Below, piece by piece: positions 12,101-22,272 of a DNA stretch of 64,000 nt (the stretch's first letter is position 1; each line of letters starts with the position of its first letter). The DNA is taken from NCBI RefSeq assembly GCF_950295315.1, contig NC_080171.1:90827016-90891015 (forward strand). The letters run 5' to 3'. The DNA is from Erinaceus europaeus (taxonomy: Eukaryota; Chordata; Mammalia; Eulipotyphla; Erinaceidae). A model generated the notes under the pieces. The model had not been told where the DNA came from. It ran no database searches and worked only from the letters and a program-made list of their open reading frames with translations. The position numbers and the translations under genes are program-made.

Positions 12101-12190
12101 GGCTGGAGAAATAGCTCGATGGATATGGCATGTGTCTTGTTCTGTGTCAAGCCCAGGCTCAAGACCCTACACCCCATGAGTACTCTCTGT
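12101..12190 (+). repeat. SINE, E-like, diverged
   Basis: GGCTGGAGAAATAGCTCGATGG resembles a tRNA-derived head and is followed by CCCAGGCTCAAGACCC (diverged B box) and CTCTCTGTGTC. A minus-strand SINE lies directly downstream and probably interrupted it. Confidence 0.6.
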
Positions 12191-12214
12191 GTCTTTCTGG
12201 CTGAAAAAAATTAT

Positions 12215-12420
12215 TATTACCTATATTTATTTACTGGATAGAGACAACTAGAAATCAAGGAAGGGGGAGACAGAGAAACAGAGAATCAGGGAGAAATCTG
12301 TAACACTGCTCCACCACTTGTGAAGCTATCCTCCTGCAGGTGGTAACTGGGGGCTTGAACCTGGGTCCTTACGGACTGTAACATGTGTGCTCAACCAGGT
12401 GCTCCACCTCCCTGCCACTG
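12215..12420 (-). repeat. tRNA-derived SINE, B type
   Basis: On the plus strand: TATTTACTGGATAGAGACA, CTCCACCACTTGTGAAGC, CCTGCAGGTGG, GGGGCTTGAACCTGGGTCC and CTCAACCAGGTGCTCCACC, the complement of the B-type layout. Confidence 0.85.
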
Positions 12421-12899
12421 TGTCTCTATACATGAATGAATAAGTGGTTGGGGGGATCATGCATATGCAAGTCTCCAACTCACTAATAATTAACTAATTA
12501 TAATAGTTAATTAGTTAAAATTAGTTCTCACATAGTATTTTTACACAGTACAAGACCAATGTGCCACTTGGGTCATAGTTTGTGAACCTGTGGTCTACAC
12601 TCAGCTGGCATTTCTTGCCCCACCCTATGTTTATTCTCTGGTTCCTTCCATATGAAAAACTGTCTTTTCCCTGCACAAGCCCCATTCATTTACAGAAACT
12701 AAGCTAAATGCCTGTTCTTTCTGCTTGCATTTTCTTCAAATTACTCTGGTTCTTCAGGCCTCCAGCTTATTACTGCTTCCCTGGCATCACCCCTTCCAAA
12801 CCCCACCCCCCCACACACACGCATACTTTATCTACAAACCTTTTCTCCCCCTCCCAGAATCTATGCAATTTATAAATAAGACAATATTCAACAGTTGCA
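12421..12899. other. Unique sequence, no gene seen
   Basis: AT-rich TAATTA runs at about 12480-12525 and C-rich text near 12800. No gene is recognised. Confidence 0.5.
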
Positions 12900-13045
12900 T
12901 TATCTTCCTATTAATTCCTCCACAACAGACCTCTGGTGCTGTTATTATGCCCCAGTTTACAAATTTGGGGATTACATCTTAAATAGGGTTGTTAATTTGC
13001 CAGAGGTGACCAAGCAGCTAAAATGCAGAGCATGGACTGAGTATC
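12900..13045 (+). repeat. MIR SINE fragment
   Basis: TTATTATGCCCCAGTTTACAA, TTGGGGATTACATCTTAAAT and TTGCCAGAGGTGACCAAGCAG match the MIR track 'ttatccccattttacagatg ... aacttgcccaaggtcacacag'. Confidence 0.65.
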
Positions 13046-13176
13046 AGGTGAGTATCAGGTATAGGCACACCACTGACCTTGAGGGGCCCCCAGAGCTTCC
13101 AGATTGTGTAATGCATTGTCTCAGAAGTACGGGTACTCGGGTGCTCACTCTATGTGTGTGCAAGTGAATGCTAAGA

Positions 13177-13373
13177 TATTTTTAAAATATTTTATTTATT
13201 TATTTATTTGGAGAGAAAGAGAAATAATTGAAATTGAAGGGGAGATAGCGAGAGAGAAAGACACTTGCAGCATTGCTTCATTGCTCATGAGGCTTCCCCC
13301 CTGCATGTGAGATCCGGGGGGTTTGAACCTGGATCCCTGTGCATGGTACCATGTGCTCAACCAACCCAGGCCA
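13177..13373 (-). repeat. tRNA-derived SINE, B type
   Basis: TTTATTTATTTGGAGAGAAAG, TTCATTGCTCATGAGGCTTC, GGGTTTGAACCTGGATCC and CATGTGCTCAACCAACCC are complements of the B-type body and head. Confidence 0.82.
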
Positions 13374-13734
13374 AATGCTGAGATATATTTATCTTGTTAA
13401 TAAATACCCAGAATATTAGTGGTAAGGAAGGACCTTGACACAAGTAGCAAACAGAAAATAACAGCTGACAACTGGACTTTTAAGAGAGGATGATGATTAC
13501 AAAGAACAGCAAACATCAGTTCAATCAACTCAGAAAACAGGGGTCAGGTGTAAGGAGTGACAACCTGAGTCTAAAAAAATGATAGATATGCTTTGCTTAC
13601 AGGTAAAGAACTTTGTGTGATTTTTTTATATCATTTTGTAATCATCAGTTTATTTTCCCCATCCCCTTCTTCCTCCTTCTCCACTTCCTTTTCCTCCTCT
13701 TTCACATTTTCCTTCTCTACCTCCTTCTTTCTCT
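13374..13734. other. Unique sequence with pyrimidine-rich tract
   Basis: A C/T-rich tract runs from about 13655 to 13740. No gene is recognised. Confidence 0.5.
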
Positions 13735-13950
13735 ATTTTTAACTTTTGATGAGCCAAGACCTCATGCATGCATCATTTCACTGTCTCAGGATTGAGTGAC
13801 TTTCTTTCAGGTAGAGGTAGAGAGAGAAGGAGCGATACCACAGCAGCAGAGCTGCACCTGGTGTCATTGTACTTCTATGTGATACTGGGAGTTGAACCTG
13901 AACTTCTCACATTACAAGATATATTTATTACCCTGTGAGTTATTCCTTCA
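13735..13950 (-). repeat. Old diverged SINE
   Basis: GAGCCAAGACCTCATGCATG, GCAGCAGAGCTGCACCTGG and GGGAGTTGAACCTGAAC suggest a minus-strand tRNA-derived SINE. It is more diverged than its neighbours. Confidence 0.5.
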
Positions 13951-14170
13951 CTCCCTTCTCTTTCCTTAATTCTATGTTTGAAAAGGTTAGGCTTTATTTG
14001 TCTGATTCAGGGATGGGGAATGCCTGGCCCTGCCAAGACAACTGCCTTTTTTATCATAGCAACTTTAAATGCAAAATTTTAAGTTGATAATTTTGGTTGG
14101 CCAATAAATGATGTTATAAATATCCAAATGGCTCTTGGCAGAAAAAAAAAGTTTCCCTGCTCTTTTAATT

Positions 14171-14226
14171 ATTCCAACTCTGCATAGTCACTGAGGATAT
14201 TCCAACTCTACATAGTCCTGAGGATT
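14171..14226 (+). repeat. 28-bp imperfect tandem duplication
   Basis: ATTCCAACTCTGCATAGTC at 14171 recurs as ATTCCAACTCTACATAGTC at 14199, each followed by a CTGAGGAT version. It is a small local duplication. Confidence 0.8.
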
Positions 14227-14539
14227 AAAGGGGATCTGGTAGCTTTTTTCTGTACCACAATAATTTGCAGAAGGACCCCTGTTTTATTTGCTGCTTTGTT
14301 TGGTAAACAGACATCCACAATGAGTGGCAGCGGGGCATGGCTTTTCCACGCACTGAAAGTCAGTGAGAAAAATGACACGCAGGGGAAAAAAGTATGCCTC
14401 ACAAAGGTTAGGGTTACAATGAGATGGCTGCAGCCCTCTGGTGCCCACCCTCCACACCCTATTTACTGCTTTGTATTGTCTAATTTGGAAGAGAATTGAC
14501 TCCTTGTTGAAGATCCATATTTGTAAATGCAATACAAAT

Positions 14540-14700
14540 CAGTTAATATTTATTCTATTACTTCTGTTTGCAATACTCTGTGCTGGGTAATAGTAATATG
14601 GGTCTAGCAATAAAGACAGAATTACCTCAAAAAGTTTCCAATCGGAGAAAGCATCAGACACTAGTACATATCAAGAACTACATTTTTCCCTATGTCAAAA
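14540..14700 (+). repeat. Possible L2 fragment
   Basis: TTTATTCTATTACTTCTGTTT, CAATACTCTGTGCTGGG and AGCAATAAAGACAGAATTACC parallel the L2 3' track 'tactatgtgccaggcactgtgctagg ... ataaggacagaa'. Diverged. Confidence 0.45.
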
Positions 14701-14721
14701 GAGTACCGATTATTTTTTAAA

Positions 14722-14925
14722 GTTTGTTTTATGCTTATTTATTTATTATGGACAGAGAGAGAGCAAGTGAGAGGGAAAAAGAAGCTAGAAAGTGAGAGAG
14801 AAAGAGACACCTGCAGCCCTTCTTCACCTCTTATGATGTTTCCCCACTGAGGTGGGGAAGAGGAGCTTAAACACACATTCTTGTACATAGTAACATATGT
14901 GCCCTAAGACCACAAGAGAACTGTC
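14722..14925 (-). repeat. tRNA-derived SINE, B type
   Basis: TTATTTATTATGGACAGAGAG, AGACACCTGCAGCCCTTC, TTCACCTCTTATGATGTTTCC and AGTAACATATGTGCCC. The B-box complement (GAGCTTAAACACACATTC) is eroded. Confidence 0.72.
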
Positions 14926-14984
14926 TCATCATAGAGATACATTACGGAGAAAAATTCAATATCTACCTCCCTATGAGTTTTTTT

Positions 14985-15585
14985 TTTAACTTTTTAAAAA
15001 TATTTTTATTTATTTATTATTGGATAGACACAGAGAGGAATTGAGAGTGGAAGAGTAGATATAAGGGAGAGTAAAACAGAGATACCTGTAGCCCTGCTCC
15101 ACTGCCGGGCTGGGCTAGCTTCACAGGTTGTAGAGAGAGACGACCAGGGACTCATGGCTGAGTGGTATACAGTTCAGTCTTTATTCATGTGGAACGCAGC
15201 GCAATCTAAGCTATCTCTAATCACAATCCTGTCCTTATATATCCTGAGGCTGAAGTGTCAGGTCCAAAGAGGATGTACATAGGATAGGGGTTGAGGAGAA
15301 GGAAAAAGCATGCAAAACAGTGAGGATTAAACCAATGCCCTGGAGGCAGGGCGGTGCTTAGTTAACAGTGTTATGTAAATAGACAGCAATGTTAAGCCAG
15401 CAGGATTGTGCTTAGTTAAGCAGGATTAGAGACAGAGGCTTTAAGCAGGGGGGAGCTGGCTTACTGCCCAACACTCCACCACTCAGGAAGCTTTTCCCCT
15501 ACAGATCGGGACCAGGGGCTTGAACCTGCAACCTGGCACACTGCAATGTGCATGCTTAACCAGGTGTGCCACCACCTGGCCTTCC
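14985..15585 (-). repeat. tRNA-derived SINE, B type, split by a solo LTR
   Basis: The plus-strand text ATTTATTATTGGATAGACAC ... CCTGTAGCCCTGCTCCAC stops at 15102 and resumes at 15474 with CTCCACCACTCAGGAAGC ... GGGGCTTGAACCTGCAACC ... CTTAACCAGGTGTGCC. The gap is exactly the LTR at 15103-15473, with CTCCAC duplicated on both sides. The SINE is therefore older than the LTR insertion. Confidence 0.9.
15103..15473 (-). mobile_element. Solo LTR, ERVK-like, 6-bp target duplication CTCCAC
   Basis: On the minus strand the element begins TGTTGGGCAG and ends GCCCGGCA, so it has the TG...CA ends of an LTR. CTCCAC occurs immediately outside both ends (15097-15102 and 15474-15479), a 6-bp target duplication typical of class II (ERVK) insertions. 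On the minus strand it carries CATGAATAAAGACTGAACTG, a polyadenylation signal region also present in the 23.2 kb and 16.7 kb LTRs. The last part, GTCGTCTCT followed by GAAGCTAGCCCAGCC, matches the U5 of the 61.4 kb element. No internal sequence is present, so recombination between two LTRs has removed it. Confidence 0.88.
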
Positions 15586-15934
15586 TCCCTTAGAGTTTTC
15601 ATGTATATCCTTGACTCTTGAATGTGTCTTGCTTACCTTTTACTATTACTTCTTAAATTGGAGACAGAAGACTTTCATGTCTAATCTCAGTCCAACAGAG
15701 TCTTAGGAGCTCCTGGTGCTTGGTTAGGGACCTGAGAGGCTTTTCCAAGATTTTCTTTTTGCTCTAGAATATTATTATTCCAGCTCTTAAATCTCTATCT
15801 GTAGGTTTCTGTTTCTCAATTTAAGGCTCTAATCTTTGTACCAATAATTCAAACAGTTCCATATCAGAGAGGTACTAAGAGACAACTGCCATCATTGTGA
15901 GCTGGTATCACATATTACTAATTCCATATTTATT
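15586..15934. other. Unique sequence, no gene seen
   Basis: No repeat or exon is recognised. Confidence 0.45.
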
Positions 15935-16075
15935 CCTTTGGCAAATATTTAGTGAACACCTACTCGAAGTCAGGCACTGTGCCAGCTACTGTGGGTACAG
16001 TGATAATGTTAATCCAAGTCCTAGAATTGTTTGTCAGTGATATAAACATAGGCACTCTATTGTGGGTTCTATAAG
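15935..16075 (+). repeat. L2 3' fragment
   Basis: TATTTAGTGAACACCTACTC, GTCAGGCACTGTGCCAGC and TGTGGGTACAGTGATAATG are a good match to the L2 'tgagcacctactatgtgccaggcactgtgctaggc ... gatacagtgatga' track. Confidence 0.65.
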
Positions 16076-16164
16076 CTTTTGAACATACACTCTCAAAGAT
16101 GCCTCTTTATAAAAGCCCCTGTCCCATGTGCTGGGGTTTCAGGGATGAATGAGACAAAGTCCAG

Positions 16165-16300
16165 CAACAAGATGACAGAGGAAGAACTAGTGGGGGTTAA
16201 ATTGTTACGCGGAAAACTGAGAAATGTTACACATGTACAAACTACTGTATTTTACTGTTGATTGTAAACTAGTAAAGAAGTTTTTTTAAAAAAAAAACAA
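16165..16300 (+). mobile_element. 5'-truncated L1 3' end
   Basis: GCGGAAAACTGAGAAATG and CATGTACAAACTACTGTATT match the 3' end of the L1 at 47.9 kb and are followed by an A tail. A 12-bp target duplication with one mismatch, GACAAAGTCCAG at 16153 and GACAATGTCCAG at 16301, flanks it. Only about 135 bp of the element was copied. Confidence 0.82.
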
Positions 16301-16439
16301 GACAATGTCCAGTTGCATATCATACCAAAACTTCATCTCTGAGGTTCCCCAAACCCCATTTTCAATCCCTCACACTGTTACAATCTGGAGCTGAACAATC
16401 TTCTAGATTATTTTAGCCTCTCACATATGAAAAGTGATT

Positions 16440-16647
16440 AATTATATTATATTATTTTATTATTACTTCATTTACTTATTCGATAGAGAGAGGAAGAAAT
16501 TGAGAGGAAGGGGGACATGAGAGGGAGAGAGACAGAAAGACACCTGCAACATTGCTTACCCTTACATGTGGGGACTGGGGGCTCGAACACAGGTTCTTAC
16601 AGGTTATAACATGAGCACTCAACCAGGTGTGCCAACACCTTGCCACT
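16440..16647 (-). repeat. tRNA-derived SINE, B type
   Basis: TTATTCGATAGAGAGAGGAAG, ACACCTGCAACATTGC, GGGGGCTCGAACACAGGTTC and CACTCAACCAGGTGTGCC. The AT-rich start (16440-16470) is the expanded tail complement. Confidence 0.83.
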
Positions 16648-16743
16648 ATTTTTTTTTTAATACAAAAAGTTAAGTTCTTTCCTTCTGGGAGTTCTCTCTG
16701 AGAAAGTGACATGCGATGATCTTTAATGATATTTATAAATACA

Positions 16744-17036
16744 TGTTGGTATGTTTCATATTGGTTTGCTCCCCTTTCCCCCACCTCTGAGAGAAATGGT
16801 TTGGCCCTTGCTAGTTTAGCGCCCCGCTTTCTCCCCGCCCTCTCTGCTAAGGACATCGAGAGTCCCAGCAGCAGCAGCAGAGGAAGACTGATGGGGAAGC
16901 ACATGGTGTGGTGATTTGCCCGATCGTGAATAAAGACTAAACTGCAGCTTCTCAGCCCAGCCGTGTGTCCCGGAGTCTCTGTCTTTGTCTACCGCGACGC
17001 TAGCCTGGCCTGCTGGCACCCCGAACTTTAACAACA
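16744..17036 (+). mobile_element. Solo LTR, ERVK-like, 6-bp target duplication AATACA
   Basis: The element begins TGTTGGTATG and ends TTTAACAACA, giving the inverted terminal pair TGTTG/CAACA. AATACA lies directly before (16738-16743) and after (17037-17042) it, an exact 6-bp duplication. AATAAA is at 16929-16934. The U5-like part ends CTAGCCTGGCCTGCTGG, close to the same region of the 61.4 kb and 63.5 kb LTRs, so these are relatives. The 293-bp length is shorter than the 325-393 bp of its relatives. It carries no internal region. Confidence 0.88.
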
Positions 17037-17040
17037 AATA

Positions 17041-17290
17041 CACTGGTTGAGTGCACATGGGTTCAAGCTTTCTAGTCCTCATTTTCTCAGGGAAAATGTC
17101 ATTAGTGATAAAATAGGCTGCAAGTGTCTTTCCTTTGCTCTCCCTCTCTGTCTCCCCCACCCTTCTCAATTTCACTCTGCCCTGTCAAATAAAAGAAAGG
17201 GAAAAAATGGTCTCTGGAAGTGTTGGACTCTTGGTAAAGGCATAGAGACCCAGATAGAACCCTGGTGGCAATAAATAAATAAATAAATCC
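17041..17290 (+). repeat. SINE, B type, with 3' extension
   Basis: CTGGTTGAGTGCACATGGG joins GGTTCAAGC early, so part of the head is deleted. The CT-rich body, GTCAAATAAAAGAAAGG and a 3' extension ending AGAACCCTGGTGGCAATAAA follow. The solo LTR sits at its very start. Confidence 0.72.
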
Positions 17291-17436
17291 AGTTCTCCTG
17301 TTACTAAGAACATGTAAAATTCTCATTATGCCTGCTCAAACTCCAGCAGGGTGATTTGATTCACCCCAGTAAATGAAATGTGAGTGGATGTAACCTGTGA
17401 CACTTTTAGACAAGAGCTTTTTAAAAGTGGAGGCTG

Positions 17437-17716
17437 GGGAGTCGGGCGGTAGTGCAGCAGGTTAAGTGCATGTGGTGCAAAGTACAAGGACCGGTATAAG
17501 GATCCCTGTTCGAGCCCCCGGCTCCCCACCTGCAGGGAGTCCCTTCACAGGTGGTGAAGCAGGTCTGCAGGTGTCTATCTTTCTGTCTCCCTTTCTGTCT
17601 TCCCCTCCTCTCTCCATTTCTCTCTGTCCTATCCAACAATGACGACAACAATAATAACAACAATAAAACAACAAGGGCAACAAAAGGGAATAAATAAATA
17701 TAAAAAATTAAAAAGA
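17437..17716 (+). repeat. tRNA-derived SINE, A type, full length with 15-bp target duplication
   Basis: It begins GGGAGTCGGGCGGTAGTGC (A-box region), has the B box GTTCGAGCCC and ends in AACAATAAAACAACAAGG and an AT-rich tail. A perfect 15-bp duplication, TAAAAGTGGAGGCTG, flanks it at 17422-17436 and 17717-17731, showing L1-type target-primed insertion. It is one of the best preserved copies in the window and a good reference for the family. Confidence 0.95.
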
Positions 17717-17731
17717 TAAAAGTGGAGGCTG

Positions 17732-18194
17732 TTAGGAGGACAAAGGAAAAAAAAGTGGAGTTTTTAGTATGTGACTTTACCTCTCTAAGCCTCAGTTTCT
17801 TAATAACCAAAATGGGCTTAATATTTACTGGAAATGATTGTTTGGAAGAATTAAAATGTATAGTAGAAATCAAACAATTAGCACTGTGTTGTTTATAGCA
17901 TCAGGACACTAAGTTTCCAAAAAACAATAAGAAAAAGATGTTTAAATACCTATTACTAAAAAAACAAAAAAAGGAGATTAATTATCTTGTTTAACTGGGA
18001 AATATAAGAGAACAACTTGCCTTCCATAATGATGAAATCTAAGGAAATTACTCAATCCAGTTTATTTTTCTATTCTCAGAGGTGCATTCTTTAAGCCTTG
18101 GTAAGATCTCTGGGCAACCCTAAGTCAACATGACTGCAAAGCAAGGAGACTTTCATCCAGTATCTATATTGAGGTTCAAAAACAAAGGACTTTT
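17732..18194. other. Unique sequence with a MIR trace
   Basis: TATGTGACTTTACCTCTCTAAG and CCTCAGTTTCTTAATAACC at 17768-17810 match the MIR 'tgtgaccttgggcaagttacttaacctctctgtgcctcagtttcc' core. Nothing else is recognised. Confidence 0.55.
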
Positions 18195-18322
18195 TGGTGC
18201 TGGGGAGGTGCTTCAAAAAGCAGAGTGTGTGTTTTGCGTGGAAAAAGTTCTGGGCCCGATGCCAGGTGTAGCATATGATGAAGTGGTACTCTCCTCTCTC
18301 TCTCTCTCTCTCTCTCTCGATA
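18195..18322 (+). repeat. Diverged SINE, E-like, with (TC)n end
   Basis: TTGGTGCTGGGGAGGTGC, GGGCCCGATGCCAGG and a CT run at 18293-18318. The head is only loosely tRNA-like. Confidence 0.5.
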
Positions 18323-18361
18323 ACTTACAGACCAAGTGGTTTTGTACTCATTAGAACAGAT

Positions 18362-18588
18362 ATTACCATGAACATGTACCTGGGCTCAAGTCCACAGGCT
18401 ACACCTTCTGGAGAGAAACATCACAAGCAGTGGAGTCGCATTAAAGATTAAAGATCTTTTTCTTCCCTAGCTATCTAGCTGTCAATCTATTTCATAGTCT
18501 ATTAAAGGAAAAAAAAGGAAAAATTTGTCTACCAAAATTTGTCTACGGTAAATCATGCAGCAACAACCTTGGTAGTAAATAAAACAAA
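18362..18588 (+). repeat. Degraded SINE, B type, 3' part
   Basis: CCTGGGCTCAAGTCC (B box), AGAGAAACATCACAAGCAG, a CT-rich body and CAACAACCTTGGTAGTAAAT, matching the 3' extension of other B copies. AAATTTGTCTAC is repeated in tandem near 18522-18545. Confidence 0.62.
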
Positions 18589-18601
18589 ATAAAATAAATA
18601 T

Positions 18602-18884
18602 ATTTTAAAATATTTATTTATTTCCTTTTGTTGCCCTTGTTGTTTTATTGTTGTAGTTGTTACTGCTGTTGTTGTTGATGTCGTCTTTGTTGGATAGGGC
18701 AGAGAGAAATGGAGAGAGGAGGGGAAGACAGAGAGGGGCAGAGGAAGACACCTCCAGACCTGCTTCACACTTGTGAAGTGACTCCCCTGCAGGTGGGGAG
18801 CCAGGGGTTCAAACCGGGATTCTTACTCTGGTCCTTGCACTTTGTACCACGTGTGCTTAACCCTCTGCACTACCACCCGACTCC
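18602..18884 (-). repeat. tRNA-derived SINE, A type, with target duplication
   Basis: Complement of the full A-type order, ending ACCACCCGACTCC. ATAAAATAAATAT occurs at 18589-18601 and at 18885-18897. The duplicated text is itself the tail of the preceding SINE. Confidence 0.9.
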
Positions 18885-18900
18885 ATAAAATAAATATTTT

Positions 18901-19372
18901 TAAAAAATATTTCTCCCCAAATTGGTCACTGTGCAGAACTGAGGAAGGGAGGAGAGAAAGTGGGATCCCCTTCAGGTGACCAAGTCTCCTGACTAGGACC
19001 AGGTGATTTAAAAACACGAAATTCCCATGGAGTTGAAGTGGGTGTGTTGCCCAAAGGCAGAAATACTGTAAAGAAAAAGAAGGGAAAAAATATGAAGCAA
19101 ACAAAACTATAAATGTCTGTGCCGCTGATTGCTCTGCAAAGTAGGAATAGAACGGCATGATTCAATGAAGCATTTGGTGTATGAAGTACCAAAAGAAACT
19201 AACTCTTGCTAGAGGCAAGTGATATGCACATGTATGTTTGTGTGTTTGTGCATGGGTATCCATAGGTGCCTGAGGAGGAGTGCAAGTATGTTTGTCTATG
19301 CACATGAGCATGGACATATTTCTGCATGTTCATATACACACATGTGAATACATGTCTGCATAAGCCTTATGT

Positions 19373-19374
<2 letters not shown>
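18901..19374. other. Unique sequence, no gene seen
   Basis: A GT/CA-biased stretch from 19225 leads into the microsatellite. No gene is recognised. Confidence 0.45.

Positions 19375-19414
<40 letters not shown>
19375..19414 (+). repeat. (GT)n microsatellite
   Basis: Twenty uninterrupted GT units. Confidence 0.95.
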
Positions 19415-19415
<1 letters not shown>

Positions 19416-20116
19416 TTTTGGGCAAGTGAGATCAGGCAGGAAGTCTAGACAGACAAGCTGCGGTCAGAAAATTCACTGACGTATCCTGCAGGGCTGGGTC
19501 TTAAGTCATACAGTTGATGACAGAAAAACCTTTCTGGAATTCACAAAGGTTGCATGTCAACCAGCAGGTAGCTCTGCAGGCATCATGCTAACTGTGAGTT
19601 CACTGTAATCCAGAGAAATAAAAAGCTTCCCAGGAACAGAAGTGAACAGAGTGAACTGAAGGACTGAACAGCCCAGACACCTCCTGGGCTGTGCAGGTTT
19701 CCTACTAGCTCCATGCCCTGAAGCCTATTTTAGCTGGTGCCGCAGGTTTCCAATGGCACCTGAATCACAGGACTTAGTTCTTATTCCTTTTCATTAACAG
19801 TGTCTGTCGGTGGGCAGCACTCCATGATTCACCTGAAGGTACAGAAAGGTATAGAACAGGAACCACCAAGGAGCAGGTTCAAGGGGAGCACAGAGCACAC
19901 TGGTTTTTGCTTTTTTTTTTTTCACTGAGTGAATGCTGGAACATGAGGATCCAGAGCCCAGAGCCCAGAGTCAGAGATCCTGACTGTTGGGTATAGCTGA
20001 AGCCTTTGGTCAGGAGTAGGGTAAACAAATTTGACATAGGGAGTCAAGAAGACTCAGACCAAATCTTTTAGGTTCTATACCAATCTAGTAGGTTCACCTG
20101 TCTGAGCCTCAGCATC
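19415..20116. other. Unique sequence, no gene seen
   Basis: A poly-T of about 13 bases lies at 19909-19921 and a triple CCAGAG run at about 19951-19970. No gene is recognised. Confidence 0.5.
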
Positions 20117-20215
20117 TTTTTCTCTCTCTTTCCTTCTTTCTCTTTCTTCCTTTCTTTCATCCTTCTTTCCTTCTTCCCCTTCTTCTCTCTCTCTCTCTCT
20201 TGCTTTCTTTTTCTT
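20117..20215 (+). repeat. Polypyrimidine (TTC/TC)n tract
   Basis: About 100 bp of almost pure C/T in CTTTCTTTC and TCTC patterns. Confidence 0.88.
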
Positions 20216-20487
20216 ATTGTCACCAGAGTTATAGCTAAAGCTTAGCTTACATGAGAAATGTATGGCTTCTAACAGACATTTTTATCTTTCATTTTTATTT
20301 GAAAGGACAGAGATAATTGAGAAAATAAGGAACTGATAGAAGGCAAGGGTGAAGGAGAGACATCTGCAGTACTAATTTACTATTGATCAAAGTTTCCCCC
20401 TGAAGGTGAGAACCAGGGACCTGAACCCTGGTACTTTATACATGGTAGGTAATGTGTATTCTTTACTAATTATAGCACCACCAGGTC
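20216..20487 (-). repeat. Old SINE, B-like, extended form
   Basis: TTGTCACCAGAGTTATAGC, GGACAGAGATAATTGAG, ACATCTGCAGTACTAATTTAC, GGACCTGAACCCTGG and ATAGCACCACCAGGTCC follow the minus-strand order of the extended B form. Confidence 0.68.
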
Positions 20488-21974
20488 CCCTGAACTCAGT
20501 ATCTTTATCCAGACAGTGGGAGTACTAATATCTTTCCATCACATAGTTACTGTGAAGATTAAATTAGAATAACATAGACAGGCATAAACTAGATTCCACA
20601 ATGATCAATGGGGGTTCATGCATACTAACTCCCATTCCAGTAATTAAGCTTAACCCACCAGGTCCCTCTAGACATCCTTCTAAACTCCTTCATTCATGGT
20701 GCTCAGCACTTTTCTGGTTGGATAAAGGCTCAGTGTTATAGTAGCATACACTTGCTGTGCAAACTACCAAGACTACACTAAGCTCTTACCTTGAAAAGTC
20801 ACTGACCCTTAGAGTCTCATTCCTGCCTGTGGATGAGAAAATATGGACAAAATCAGTGGTCTCAAACTTGTGATCCAGGGACCTATGTGCTTTGTTCTTC
20901 TGCACAAGGTTTTATAAAGTTAGAATATGGATTTTTGTATGGTATATAATGAACTTTACTAGTAACCATAGACCTTGCCATTATTTCCTATCTCTCCAGC
21001 CATCTGAATCCATGCATAAGAACCATGCGTATCCTTGCCCTTCTAACTTCTGGCCTAAACCACTTCAATGACTTCGATTGGTCCTTTGTTCCCCTACCTA
21101 AGTCATCTTCACTTTCAATTGCAACTCACTTCTCCTTTCAACCCCTTTCCCTAGAATGTCTGATTTTCTTCTCATCCTACCCACAATCTACTCATTGCTT
21201 GACAGCTTTCATCATTGTGTTTCTTGAGAAGCCACTCCTGAAGTCAACAACACTTGGAGACTGAAAACAGCAAGTACTTAAGAAAGCTTTCTTTCTTGAA
21301 CACTATCCTAGGTTCATTAATCAGTCAACAGCTAAAATCTTCACTGTCTATACTTTGCACCAGCTACATACCAGACACCGTCTTGTTGTACTTGTATACA
21401 TGTTCTTGTGTGGCACAATAGCCCTGACATGCCAGAGTTGTTAATTCCATTTTGCAGAAGAGGCAACAGACTTTCAGAGAAGTTAATTAACTGGTCAAAA
21501 GACACACAACTAGTTGAAGAGTTCAGATTTGAAGTCACATCTCTTTGAAATCCAAGTCACAGATTTGTATTTCTGTTACAGTACACAAAATTCTCGTGGT
21601 GCATCCCGTGAGTACCCATTCATTGGGGAAACTGACGATCCTTCCTAGCCGACTGAATCCACATGGATCCCAGTCACTTTCAAAGCCAGCAACAAGCAGC
21701 TCCTGACAGCTTTCAACCTGACGCTGTTGACTGGCTATGGAAGAAGGGCAAATGCTAGAAGAAGAAGTACACAATATAATAATAATATCAGGTTTAGATT
21801 ACAAAGCCAGAAAACGAGTATATTACATTTCAGTTCACAATCACCCATTTAATCTTCATTTTAAAAGCCCAAGCACACTGGGAGGACACAGGTAATTCTC
21901 CCCATTTTGCAGGTAAAGATAGGATCCCTGCCGGCTGAATTTCCTTTTCATCCAGAGCAGCACTAGCTAGTGAT
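20488..21974. other. Mostly unique sequence with two MIR traces
   Basis: Near 20500-20590, AGTATCTTTATCCAGACAGTGG and TTACTGTGAAGATTAAATTAG resemble MIR. Near 21330-21545, TAATTCCATTTTGCAGAAGAGG and AAGTTAATTAACTGGTCAAA match the MIR core and tail. No coding gene is recognised; frames near 21025 and 21535 have no domain. Confidence 0.5.
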
Positions 21975-22272
21975 TTTATTGCCTTGTATTTATTTATTTA
22001 CTTATTTATTTATTGCTACAAGGCTTATGACTTGGGCTTGGTGCCAACCTAATAAATTCACATTTCCGGGTGAGCATTTGTTGTTCCCTTTTGAAAGTAT
22101 AGAGACAAAGAGAAATTAAGAGGAAAGTAGGTTATTAAGAGAAACAGACAAAGAGACACCTGCAGCACTGTTAAACTGCTCATGAAGCTTCCCTCCAACA
22201 GGTGAGGACTGGGGGGCTTGGACCCAGATATTTTTGCATTGTAGCATGTGAGCTCTATCAGGTTCACCAGAC
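21975..22272 (-). repeat. Old SINE, B-like, extended form
   Basis: TTATTGCTACAAGGCTTATG, TTGGTGCCAACCTAATAAAT, AGACACCTGCAGCACTG, GGGGCTTGGACCCAGAT and CTCTATCAGGTTCACCAGAC follow the same order as the extended copy at 6.9 kb. Confidence 0.7.

Noticed and set aside
16476..17175. 142- and 119-codon minus-strand frames as a gene
   Set aside because: They run through the antisense of a SINE and a solo LTR, with no domain of their own.
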